Below the pieces are notes generated by a model. That model ran no database searches, was not told the DNA's origin, and saw nothing but the letters and a program-made list of their open reading frames with translations. Below, piece by piece: positions 1 to 12,400 of a DNA stretch of 61,983 nucleotides. The position numbers and the translations under genes were made by a program. The stretch is from Parasitella parasitica (taxonomy: Eukaryota > Mucoromycota > Mucoromycetes > Mucorales > Mucoraceae). The stretch covers positions 199,264 through 261,246 of the forward strand of contig MU619255.1 of NCBI GenBank assembly GCA_025201805.1. The letters are read 5' to 3'. How positions within the stretch are numbered: position 1 is the first letter of the stretch; each line of letters starts with the position of its first letter.

Positions 1-2239
1 AAAAAAAAAGGACAATGCATCAGCAACAGCAGAACAAGACATAAACCACCTCCCATAAGAACACATTTACAGCATCTATTACATAATGTATTCAGGAGTA
101 CTATCTACATTGAACAAGAGGAGTAATGCCTTGGAAAGCACATCATAGTTAGTGTCCGCTCACCCATTCCAGTTGACTAAATAGAGAAAAAAAAAGAAAC
201 CCTAAATCCGATCCGATGCTTATTTGAACAACAACAACAACAATGCTAGTAGTAGTAGTAACAATAAGGAGGGATATATATGTTGGCTACATTAATCGAA
301 AAAGAGTGCTTCCATATACTCGCTTACCCTTAAACACAGAGAAAATTCATCAATATATCGATTGTATCCGTGTTTTAAAAGTGTAGATCACTTCTAGATT
401 GTATAACATGATTATAAATATGCTTTAAGGTTGCTAGGTTACTTGTTAATACGCGTTTTATATGTTAGTTTGGTATTTATTGCATTACAGTGATATTTTC
501 ATCATCATTCAAATATCCGTAGACGTGTGTTTTTGTTTCCATATTCAAGGGTTGTTTTGAGGGTGTTTGAAGGCTCATATCCAAGACTTATTAAGGCAGG
601 AGTGGTTGAAAGAAAAGGAGCAAGTAAATAAGGAGAAAACAAAGGTGCGGAAATGACGTGAGAAACAGTATGTATACATTTATTAAATTTTCTCATGCAT
701 TTCTTTTGCGTTTCTCTCCACATGAATGCTGGACGTTGTTATTATAATATAGTTTGGATGTTGCTTTAATTAAAAATAAACATACAAATCCAGCAATTTC
801 ATCTTTCAGGGAAACTACAAAGTAAATTACTGTACAATACTCCTAAAATCAGCTCTTCTAAAAATATTTTTAGGGGATTGTATGTTAAATAACAAGCAAC
901 CTTTTCAAAAATAGCAGCATGACTAGTCCCAAATCTCGATCTCAAATTTGTCTAATAATGGGGAGAACAGGTCCACTATGCATTTTCGTTCGATAAATAA
1001 GTGGAACAAGGCCCTTTGGGTGGATCAGATCAACCTGTAGCTCCAGCGTGCATACCATACGAAACGCGTTCTTGCTCTCTCTCTTTTCCCCATTATTTCT
1101 ACGGACTGACCTCCTGCTGCTTGTCCTACCTTCTACATTTGAATTTAATGGCATTGTGTCGCACTATCTTGCATAATAGGATTAAATCACACATACAGTG
1201 TGTTTTTTGCATAAACCAAATCACGTTTTCTGATGCTGTTGACAATCTCAAATGCGGCATTTATGTAATAAAGAAGCATAGGCATCAAATGGACTCAAAT
1301 CTGTCATGTAATTGATTCGAAACAGTGATTTTTTTTTTAGCGAACGTTGGTGAAAACAGAAGTGAAACAAAGATTGGAATTCAAATGCTGACGATCTTCA
1401 AAAAACTTGGATCTTGGTTTACTACAGCAATAGGGTATATGCATACACTTCAACTGATTTAGTAATCAGGTACTACTGATCCAGAAAAAGTAATTTTTGT
1501 CATGTCAGAATTAGAAAGCAAAATTGCTCTCCCAAAGCCCTACGGTTTTGATTTGAAAGTGTAAAAAGTGCTCTTCATACATGTAATCAGACTCAAATTT
1601 TTGCAGGCTCGAGGAAGAAGCATATGCGAGAGGCTCACGAGCAAAATCAGCCGTGCCTGCAGAATACGCATATCTTGATCAAACTTTTTTCGATGGGCCA
1701 AGAAATTTAACTAGTTATTTTTGTCAATGAGATTATCACAGAATTTTGAAGGTGTCCATTCAAAGATGGATTTCGTAAATGCAAGGAATTACCAGCCGTT
1801 ACATGTTATTTTTGAAAAAGGTGGCGAGGTTTGCGGGCTAGTGGCCCTGAGATATAAAAGATTTACATTGATGTGGTCAATGTCCTTATACATAGCGCTA
1901 AATACCCTGCTCAAAGAGAGGATGCAAAAGCACCTACCTCCCTCCATATTCTCCTGAGCTGTATGTGTCTAATTGAGGTTTTTTTTTTTTTGCTGACCTT
2001 TATATCCAAAATGAAGAATACAGTTTTTTCGCTGTCTTGGGCACATGATCTGAAATTGCTCATTGCAGACTGTGATTGTAACAAAACGTTACATCCACAA
2101 AAAACCATCGTACATAAGCGCTGAAAAAATGTCATCAGAATTGCTATGCAGATCAGGTTAAAATGGAAAATGCCTACCTGTGTATTTTTTATTCCTTTCT
2201 TCTTTTTCGTTCAATTTTATTGGTGTCATATCGACATTT
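1..2239. other. AT-rich region without a supported gene
   Basis: No reading frame here has recognisable protein similarity, a plausible exon chain or a clear start context. The few open frames of 60-100 codons have random-looking composition. The window begins with a short poly-A run. A short (CAA)n/(TAG)n-like low-complexity stretch lies near 228-262. I see no RNA gene. Confidence 0.6.
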
Positions 2240-2698
2240 ATCATATCGTTGAAACACAAATGTTCCATTTGCCATCGTAGCTCGAGGGATGCAGTGATGC
2301 TTAGACGCCATCTTCTTCAGCAACATCAACTCTCCCTTCTTAATATTTTGCGTGGCGTACGAAGATTCAACAATGACGACTTCATCTACGCGAAGAGCTT
2401 GGATGATAAAAGATCATTCAGCTATTGCGTCTCACTTTGTATACCCGTTTTGTTTTTTGTATTATCTAGAGTTATCGCTCCTGAAAGATCACGTACAAGC
2501 TACACATATTTCAAGGAAAAGAGCGGCGCCGAAAGATATCGACCTATGCCTTGGAAACTCGATATCAGTTTCCGCTACTGCACAAAAATTGACCCCATTT
2601 GTCACTATGGTTTTCTAAAGATAATCAATCGTCATTGGCCACGCTTTAGTCGTGGAAAACTGCCTACGTCTTCCTTGTTGGTGCCCAAAACGAGCTAA
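2240..2698 (+). pseudogene. Decayed C2H2 zinc-finger ORF fragment
   Basis: One frame encodes a textbook C2H2 finger at 2261-2326: C-x2-C-x12-H-x4-H, with residues CSICH and RRHLLQQH. About 170 bases further on, a different frame holds a second finger-like tail (LLKDHVQATH, also H-x4-H) followed by a basic KR segment. The fingers are in different frames with no good splice pair between them and no convincing upstream start. I therefore read the segment as a broken copy of a zinc-finger gene, possibly one carried by a transposon. Alternatively it is an exon pair of a gene I could not assemble. Function and family are unassigned. Confidence 0.3.
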
Positions 2699-5311
2699 CC
2701 TACTGGCTACGGACTAGTATGTCTTCTGCACAAACACTATTTCCTTACAGCGATGATTAATCTGTCTAGTTCAGAGCGTACTTTCTGGGTGGACTTTATT
2801 CCAAATATTTGGGAATCACCCTGGTCTATTGAATTATCAGTATTGTGAGATGCACTCCATACAAAACGCCAAATTTGTACATCAGGGAAAGGCACGCTTC
2901 GTAGATGGAATAGTTTACGATGAACACAATAAATAAAGAGTAGTAATGGAGTCTTCAAATAGTGTAGTCAAGGAGAACGTTGGGCATACCACGGATGATA
3001 CCGTAAGGCAAATATATAGCGCCATTACTATGATTGATTCTGACATACATCATGACATGAACGCAAGTCTTTACACCATGACCAAAACCGCAGTTTTTGC
3101 AATTCATCTTGTGTAAACAACTTTTAAATTATCAACCGTTCGTCCAAACAACGATTTGCAACAGCTAAAATTACGAACAGATCTAAACTTGTCAGATACG
3201 AACTCACTACGAGCAACAAACCAAATGGTTGCGTATATTTGATTTAATGGCCAAGCTAATAGAGCTGTTGAGAGATCAAAAGGTAGTTTCTGATCTTTTG
3301 GAAGCTGAACAAGATGGCGCTATTAATATTGATGAAAGCAACACTATCCGAGCTACAGCCAGATTTATTCTCTTGTCAAATATTGTTATATTATATGGAT
3401 GTTTTAACAAGTACAAATAATATTGTTTATCGGCTCTGTTCTGTGTAGGTCTGTATTGATTTTGTTAAGGTTAAAATGAGTTGACTTCTCAACAACTACT
3501 AACTTGCATCAAAATGTACCTATAAATCGATAACAGTTGTTTGGTATGCCTCTGGGCGATGGGTGTAGCAAGAAGCAACGCAATCATAAAATCAAACTTT
3601 TTGAAACAGCTAAAATGCCATCAGGATCTAATTTGTGGAAACATATGATAAAATTTCAGTAGTAGTAGCATCAAGCCCAAAGTTTGAGGCACGTATCTAC
3701 TACGTTTTGTAAAAGCAATAAGCAGCTAATAAAGGCTGTATCTGTCTAAATGATGCTTCACTCCGCATAGATACTATCAAAAATTTGAAAATACCAAGAA
3801 TTAGTATGCCATTTATTTCAGACACACGGTGTTCTGGCAACTCAAAAACGTTTTAAACAACTGCTATTGATCTATGTATTCATTTTGATGTAAATTTGCA
3901 GCTTTTTGAAAACTTTTTTTTTTCAATCCAATTTTGGCCTTATGGTACCTGGTCTAAAAACTGATTTTTGACAAAATCCAATTTTGAACCGAGAAACGAA
4001 ACTTTTTACTAAGGCATATATTGAAGGTATTTGTTCCTAGATAGTGTGTCTACACAATGATAGTGTTTATTTGGAGAATGCAAGCCAAATTTTTTGACTT
4101 TTCTTTAAAAAACTCAAAATCCACTTTATCATCAATACGGATACAATTTTTTGTTAAAATTGGAAAACAAAATCTGCCATTGAATAGAACACAATTGACT
4201 CTTTGTTCTATGTTATTACACTTTTGAGTGTTAAATATGCATTAGAATCTACAAATATTCTTGAAAGAACATTTTATTTCTGAAAATGGCAAAATAGAAG
4301 AAAAATGAGCAGGATGCCAAATAGTTTTTTAAATTCCGCTACAAGCTTATTAGAATCATATTAACAATAAATAGAAAATTTACTACCGGTAATGGGGATG
4401 TAAAAGCAGATAATTTATACAAAGTTTTACTAATTTATTTCTTTTAAGTATCGAGCTTGTGTATATGACAATCAGTTTATAAATACTAGATTTAAATGTC
4501 AACGATTTCGCCAATTCGTAATTGATTTGTCGCTTCAGTGGTCAGCGTTGTCCAACATTTTTTGTATCCATGATGACAAAAGGCTCTCGTTTTTCTTAGA
4601 AAATTTCCATCCAATTTTTAACTATCAGTGCCTACATTATATCAAATTAGCTCAAGCGTTTAAATGGAGTCTTGATTTGTTTCTATCCCCAAATACTTGA
4701 CGGAGGATTTGGCATGAGACTAGGTGGGATTCACAAATGTTGCTTGTTTGAAAATACATGCTTTTCCAATGTTACTCAGTTATATCTTATGTGGTCCGAG
4801 GGACCAGATAATAAAATCAATGTTGCTGCTTTTTATCTATCTTAATGGTACTCAGGTACAAGGTTTATTTCAATTTTACACCGTGGATCAGGAGCCAAAA
4901 CTGTATAATAAGACAAGCCTATAATAAAAAAAACTTACTATTTATTAGTCTTCATATCATTATGATAGAGTGCGTCAATTAATTGATATTAATCCCATAA
5001 GAGGTATAGGTGGTTGCTCTTCAATATAAGAAATGTACATGATTTGCTATTTCCAGGAACCCATTTCTTTATCATATAGCTCTGAAGTGCGGGTTCATGC
5101 CGAAATTCAGAGTCTTTTGTGAAGTATTAGATCCTATAATGACCCTCTGCATCTTCTGCTGCAACATGTATTCTAATCGACCGAAAGTGCGGAGAGCGTT
5201 GACCTTCTAATTGGTGTCTTTATCAGTTTTTTTTAGTCATTGCGTGTCACGCAAGTAGTTTAAAAGATTTGGAATGTTCAATTGACACATCAGGAACCTT
5301 TCCTTCACAAG
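2699..5311. other. AT-rich intergenic region with repeat remnant
   Basis: No gene could be supported. Apart from the degenerate repeat copy listed separately at about 3761-4110, the stretch shows only homopolymer T/A runs. A 63-codon open frame at 3229-3420 has no recognisable features. The last few hundred bases presumably hold the promoter of the acetyltransferase gene that follows. Confidence 0.5.
3761..4110. repeat. Degenerate dispersed repeat, copy A
   Basis: This stretch matches 31080-31415 in the same orientation and in the same order of blocks. The blocks are a segment around gaaaatacca...agtat, one around ttttgaccc/gaaccg followed by ctttttacta.gcatatattg, a ttgttcct block, and aatttt...gacttttc. 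Divergence between the blocks is high. No coding capacity, terminal repeats or target duplication could be made out, so the class of element is unknown. Confidence 0.4.
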
Positions 5312-5836
5312 ATGTCTGATATCCGTGTTATCTTAGTTGATGCAAGCTATGCTCAAGTTCTTTCCACATTAGGAAGAAGATTATTTGCCGAGACATTCGG
5401 TCCTGACAATGCACCAACCAACATGGAAGCTTATCTGGATGAAAGTTATACACCTGAAATTCAAGAAAAAGAGTTAAACGATCCCAATGTCAATACATTC
5501 ATGGCCTTTGACGAACATGATGTACCTGTGGGATTCTGTCAATTGCGTCAAAGCGAGAAAGTATATGATTTCATTGGAGATTCAGAAGCAATTGAATTAC
5601 AAAGAATTTATGTAGACAAAAACTGTGCTGGAAAAGGTATCGGCGGAAAGCTAATGTCGTATTGCATTGCTAAAGCAAGAGAATTGAACAAGAAGACTAT
5701 GTGGCTCGGTGTTTGGGAATTCAATCCTACGGCTATCAAATTTTACACAAACAAGGGCTTTTATAAAGTGGGAACCCACGTGTTTAAAGTGGGTGATCAA
5801 GAGGATACTGATAATGTTATGATTTTGAAGTTGTAA
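5312..5836 (+). CDS. GNAT family N-acetyltransferase, PaiA-like
   Basis: This is an intronless gene for 174 residues, with the start taken at the first ATG, at 5312. The acetyl-CoA binding loop (motif A) is plain: RIYVDKNCAGKGIGGKLM, matching the R/Q-x-x-G-x-G/A rule. It is followed by the motif-B segment WEFNPTAIKFYTNKGF that is typical of GNAT enzymes. The C-terminus (THVFKVGDQEDTDNVMILKL) resembles the PaiA-type polyamine/small-molecule acetyltransferases best known from bacteria, and that resemblance is family knowledge rather than proof of substrate. The likely reaction is transfer of acetyl from acetyl-CoA to an amine in the cytosol, with the acceptor unknown. The gene stands alone in a gene-poor region, with over 3.6 kb of spacer downstream. 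The lack of introns and the bacterial look raise the possibility of ancient horizontal transfer. Confidence 0.9.
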   Translation: MSDIRVILVDASYAQVLSTLGRRLFAETFGPDNAPTNMEAYLDESYTPEIQEKELNDPNVNTFMAFDEHDVPVGFCQLRQSEKVYDFIGDSEAIELQRIYVDKNCAGKGIGGKLMSYCIAKARELNKKTMWLGVWEFNPTAIKFYTNKGFYKVGTHVFKVGDQEDTDNVMILKL

Positions 5837-7815
5837 AGAAATATTTTTTGTTTTTGCAAAGCTTGAATAGATGAATAAAAAAAAGAAAAAAAAAGTTTAG
5901 ATGATTATATTCGAGCGTTCAATACAAAGTTTGCCCTGCGCATTACTTTCTCAGCTTTACATCATAAATAACAATTAGCGTTCATTTATACCTATAACAG
6001 TTTTATTGTTTCTATTTGCGATGCACTAAATCTGAGGATAAGAAGTTCTAACGTTGACGACTGAATATGTCTAGAGGGTCAACTAGATTTATTTACTTTT
6101 TCAGATTATTTTTGATAAGTTCTAATATAAAGGAAATAAGCCGAGAGATCAACACTTTGTAAAAAGAAAACTTTCCATCAGTATCTACAGTAGTAAATTT
6201 CCATCCTTCAATGCTAACACTATCATTTTACACTATGAAAATAACGATAACAGACAATCATAATTACTTTTGATAGTAACAAAATTTTTACACAACTAAA
6301 ATAACATAAGCTGAAGCAAATCATAATATAATTATAGTGGGCAACAAGCGCATACGTCAAGGCAAGGGTTGTTTTAAGCGCATCATAAGCATTAATAACA
6401 ACCGCGGTGCCAATTATACGCATGACCGGCTGGTCTGCGCCGCTTAGCGAGCTGCAGACGTCTCTCTTTCTCGCTTATTATTGATGTTTTTGCTAAAGCT
6501 GTTCGGTGTCATCATCGCGCCACGCTTGCACATAAGTATTCGTCTATCGATGTGTATTACGTAGTTTGGAGAGATCTGACATTATGAATAGTTTAATTTA
6601 AATAGCCTTTGGTTTTTGACTTTTTTTCTTACTGTTGATTACTTGGTTTACAGGATATAGACCTGACAGATTTGAGTCAGATTGACTATTATTATGCCTA
6701 TGTTATTATGATAATTCTTGGCGTATTTGTGATCTGAATTGTTTGCGCACATGCGACAACAGTTCAATGAACATGTCGTTTAAATTTTTTCCAAATAGAT
6801 ACATTGTATACTGTGCAATTTAAACAGTTGTTTAGCTTGCCAGTTTCTCCACAATGAGAATATCCTAAAGACAGTAAATAATGTTAAGCTGAAGGAATAT
6901 GAAGGGATAATGGTATATAAAAAGACTTGTATAGTTATGGGTAGTTGACGAAAAAATCCAAAAAAAAAAAAAAAAGATATTCTCGTTGACAAGAGACTTG
7001 TTGGTGTGTGTGATGATTTACATAACATGATTATGTATTATCTATGAAACACCCAAATCAATATAAAAAAGAACAAATCTTGAAAGATATTGGCAGATAT
7101 TAAAACATTTGTGAAAGTATTTATCAATATCCACCTAATATTTCTTCTTGTTATCTAACTTTAAAATAAAATCCTTATCGATTTTTAATGTTGATTTGTT
7201 ACAACCGATCAACACTCCTTATAAAGTTAATTACTACCATAAAACTAGCTTACCACTGCCAAATTGCCTCTTGGCTAGCAATATCTATAAGTGTTCTATA
7301 TTAAGTAATGGCTCAGATGTGAATGTTAGCAAATGGAAATGGCAACCTTGCCATTTACATAGTACATCGTTTTACACACCTACTAGATGATTTAAATCCA
7401 TCACAACATGAATCAAGTAATTGCATTGGCCAAATACATAAAAAAAATTAGAGCTTTCAAACTAATCACGCTTAGGTTTTACTAATATAGTCGACAAGGT
7501 GATTATGAAACTCGGTATGAAAATAATAACCTGTCTGTAACAAGAGAAAATAATTTTGTAAATATTCTCGTGTATATCGCATATTACTCGAATAAATAAA
7601 CACCCTGTAAATCTTTTGTAAACAGAGTGTAGATCATCATTATTGAGAAACGCATCCTATTTCGTCTATCTTATAAGTCCAATTATTCATTACTAACGTA
7701 TTATGTATTAAATAAATCTTTGATTTCTTTAACAGAATGCGCGATCATATATGTATAGCATATTACATACATATATACCTGCATGGTTTTCTTCTTTTTC
7801 ATTTATTTGCAACTT

Positions 7816-7851
<36 letters not shown>

Positions 7852-9472
7852 CATATTAGGAGATTTGGTCATATCGTAACGAGTGAAGCTATCGGAATGT
7901 GCAGTGTAATAAGAATTTAGGAATCGTGATGAAAAACACTCTTCCTAGTGTTATCAAGTCCAAGTTTGAAGTGCCATGTATACATGATGTTCTTTTCGTT
8001 GTACCTCTCTGATTTGATATGTAATTATATTCGTATATTGCCCGCTGTCCTTTTTACCGAGTTTCTTTTCTTTTTAAAAGCATTGCCATCTCCTCATTAG
8101 TATTGCAAAACTCTCCATCGAAGACAGATACTCCTTTGTTCACTTCATGTCTTTATAGGAAACATAAACTAATGAATGCCGTGAGAATACAGGCATCGAC
8201 TAAAACGTAAAGTTCCTGATGGTAGGTGTTTGTTTTGCCTGGAAAATAAATAAAAACAGGTATGTACCTGGAGGATATCCATGTTCATGAGCTCCTTATT
8301 TTTGCGACAACTTCATTTTAGGTGATTAGCCACACCCGTTTTTATTTATAAAGGCAGAGCAACACATTTCGCCATTATAAAGAGATTCTAATAAGGGAAT
8401 GTTGCTCTCAGTCTCGATACAAAATCAAAATCGGATGTCATGATAGCACTTCTTGGCAATCTATCGTTTTTTTTTTTTGTGAGTATATCTATGTGTATGC
8501 CTAAAATATATCATAAGTGAATCAAACATTGACAGTCTTTTAGCGCTTCGAACCTGAATAATCATAATATACCTCATGCCTTTTGTTGCTCCTTGAAACA
8601 CTATAACTTTTAGGGGAGAGGAAATAACTTTTGCTTGTTGAACAATTTGACTTTTATAGCCATTTTCAAAGATGCGCCGCACTTTTACCATTATAATTGA
8701 CACTATAATAAATTCTTTATTCGTTATGATCGATGAATCTTGTAATGTATGTAGAATGTAATGCTGCTAACTGCTCATGTCACAAGTGTGTATGCGTTAT
8801 GTAGGAATAATTTTAATGCAGCAGACCACCATCATTATATAATTTCAAGCCATCAGTGAAATGGCTTTAATTACTCACGATGTGTTGATAGAAAGAAATA
8901 TTCAGCATTTTACTATGTATATTAATACTAATCTTCCCCAAGGGGGTTGATATCAAGCTAGTGCTTTAATTTCGTCGTATATCACACATCTGTGAACACA
9001 CCATCTGTTCTAAATACAATTGAGAATGCTTGGATGGTCTTCGAATTCACAACCTGTATTTACAAGCTATAAATCAGCAGCAGCAGATAGAGGATGGTGT
9101 TATTTTATTATACAGACCATATCCCTTTTTAAAGTTTCTCCCTTTCTTTTGCTCCTAAATTTAATCACATTTTCTTGAGAAACAACTAGTATGATTACCC
9201 AAAATAAACAAATAGTGGGTGTAGCTAATAAGATAATAATAGTAGTTGTCTATGCCTTTCTATTGATAAATTTAGGCAATAATGCATATTATAAAGAATT
9301 GAACCGATTTTCTTTGCACTTTTCGTTCTTCTTTCTTTCTTTATTATTTTTTATTTTCTTAATTCTTTCTTGTTGGTTGCTATACTTTTCTATCGTAGCA
9401 TAATATAATCAACACTCTCACATATCTACAGTGGCGCTTATCACATTATTCAGTAGTTTTGCTTTAGTTGCA
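5837..9472. other. Gene-poor AT-rich spacer
   Basis: About 3.6 kb holds no frame with recognisable protein features on either strand. There are several A/T homopolymers, including the 34-base T run at 7818-7851. Small open frames, for example near 6223-6423, 7148-7390 and 8461-8703, have random-looking composition. The final 200 bases are pyrimidine-rich (CTTT/TTCTT) and probably form the promoter and 5-prime UTR of the kinase gene. Confidence 0.5.
7818..7851. repeat. Poly-T tract, 34 bases
   Basis: This is an uninterrupted T run in intergenic sequence. Similar but shorter A/T runs (10-27 bases) recur through the window in spacers and introns. Its exact length is likely to be unreliable in the assembly. 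Confidence 0.9.
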
Positions 9473-12400
9473 ATGGCAGCCTCATCTTATGCAACCCCAC
9501 GTATCGCCAGATCAAAAAGCGGAGCCGATCTCTTATTTGACCGAATGAAGCATGAACAATTTCGTCATGAGGAACAATTAGCAATCGAGTATTTGAATTC
9601 AAAATTGGATTTGTCTTTATCATTAGATAATCCACTTTTTGAAGAATTGAAAGACGGTGTTTTGTTATGCAAGTACGTATGCATAGGAGATGAGAGAGAG
9701 TGAGAGAGGAAGTGAGAGAGTGAGAGAGTGAAAAAAAAAAAAAAAAAGGAGGGAAAAAGATAGGGGTCCGTGTGTTATGGTTGGACAAGACATTGATTGT
9801 TTATCCTTGTAGTCTTGTAAATAAACTAAAGCCTGGCACAATCAAGCATGTGGGCCAAAGGGATTTATCATTTATCAAGGTAAAAATGAATAGTTGGCAA
9901 TACAACAATTTTTTAACCAATATTTCTTCTTTTTAGATGGACAATATCACTCGGTTCTTACAAGGAGCTAGACAGGTAAATATTTCTATAAACATATAAT
10001 TGATTGTGAGGTGAAAGGGGAGGATTTGCGGTGCAAACTAGATATGAAAAAAAAAAATGAAGAAATTCAACAATAGGAGAGCATATTATTAATTATCTTG
10101 TAAATGTAGCTTGGGCTCAAAAGCGCGCAGCTATTTGAGACTATAGATCTGTTTGAAGCCAAAGATATGACAGCTGTAAGTCTTTTTCTCTCCTTAGTTT
10201 TGTATTATAGCAGACAATTTACCCCTGAATTTGTTTGTCTATATACACTACTCCCCTTCTTGAAACTAAATCAATATTATTATTAGGTCATCCACACAAT
10301 TTTAGCATTGTCTTGTCTAACCGAAAAACAAATTGCAGCGGCCCACGATCAACAGGAACTACTTAAGCAGCAATTACAAGAACGATTGGACGCAAGTGAA
10401 AACAATCAAGATGAAAACGACGAAATAATAGAGTTTGCTGCTGGTCATCAATCCATTAACACAGAAGATCGTTCATCTAGTTCTAATACCCGAGATAGCG
10501 GTAAGTCTTTATTCTTTTTAATAACAAAACAAGATGATTAACGTCAGCCACTTGGCTTTAGATCAAAATAACGAAGATGATGAAGACGAAAAGCCAAATA
10601 CTAAATACCGAGACGTACGAGATATTTTTGGTGGTTTCTCTTCGGAAGGAAATGATTCAAGACTTCGGTTAAATAGAGATGCACTTGCTGCTTCTCGCAA
10701 ATCAGGCCTCCGATCTACCTACACTGCCCCTTCAGACACTTATGATCATGACGATGATTATCAACACCATAAAGTGTCTCGCACAACACCCTCATCTCCT
10801 ACCTCTAATAGCTTCTCAAGACCACCTAAATCACCACTTCGCCTTCCACCTCGATACGATGACCACAATGGCGATCTCCCTTCATTAGATCCAATGGCAA
10901 CACATTCATCTGTATCCTCTTTCAATTCGTCTGTTTCTGCTATGCTTCCAAAAACGCCTAAAAACGCATCTATTCGCAACAAGCCTAAAGATATGTTGGA
11001 AGACATGACAAATCAGCAGCAAAAGCAAAAAAAGCAACAGCGTCGATTATCATCTCCTGTGGAGCGCAATAAACGACAAAACAACACTTTTCCAAACCGA
11101 AATAATAACAACGGTGTTAATGCTTCTAGCTCCTCAAAGAAGCGGGCAGACTTAGAAATGATGAAAGAAGAAGTTGCACCACCTGTCAAAGGAGGCAGTT
11201 TGGGCCATAAATTGGATCGTCAGTATCGAGAAACAGCCAGCGAAATCTTGTCAAAGAAACCCGCTGAGGATGACAAAGAGGAAAGACTATTATCTCATAC
11301 TAAAGATGACCAAACCACTACACACTATGTAAGTTTTTTTCTTTTTCCAAAACATCAAGTACATAAAACTCACACAATCATTGGCCATGTAGCAATTGGG
11401 TAACTGCATTGGTAAAGGCCAATTTGGTTCTGTATATCGTGCGCTTGATTTAGCAACAGGAGAAATCGTGGCTGTCAAACGACTCTTGTTTGAAAATGGC
11501 GAACTTGATCAGGAAGTGATGGTAAAGAGTCTCCCTAACCACGACACTCCTTGTTATTTATATTCTAACTTGTTTATACTTTACATGAAACAGAAAGAAG
11601 TCGCTTTACTCAAGACCCTCTCGCATTCTAATGTCATTCGCTATTTGGGCTTCATCCAAAGCAAGCATAGCGTGAACATTATCTTGGAATTTGCTGAAAA
11701 TGGCTCTCTCATGTCAACATTAAAGGCATTTGGCGCATTTCCCGAGAAATTGGTAGCTTCCTTCTGTATGAAGATCTTGAATGGCTTGGAATACCTTCAC
11801 CAAAACCAAGTGGTTCATTGCGATTTAAAAGCTGCCAACATATTGACTACCAAAACAGGTGATGTCAAACTAACCGATTTTGGCGTGTCCCTGAATCTGA
11901 AGATCAAAGGAGCTGATGCAGGCTCTGTCTCAGGCACACCCAACTGGAGTAAGTCTTTTTATAGTTATACAAATCATGTCCAATGTTAACCTTGTTTCTA
12001 GTGGCACCCGAGGTCATTGAGCTGAAAGGCGCATCCACAAAATCAGACATCTGGTCTCTTGGCTGCACACTTGTCGAACTTGTTACCGGCAAACCCCCTT
12101 ACGCTGACATGATTGCTATGTCTGCCATGTTCCGTATCGTCGAAGATCAATGCCCACCTTTACCTGAGAACATTTCTTCTGACATGAAAGACTTTTTGGA
12201 GGCATGTTTCCAAAAGGACCCTGAGTCTCGCCCATCAGCTACTCAATTGAAGCAACATCCCTGGATATTGCAGAATCAACAGCGCATCAAAAAGACTGAA
12301 ACTTATTCCCATGATTTATCAAGCTACTTGAGAAACCATCCTCAGCCCGTACCTCTTTCTGAAGCCTCGGACGAAGATCAATCCCAGCCAGAAGAAATGG

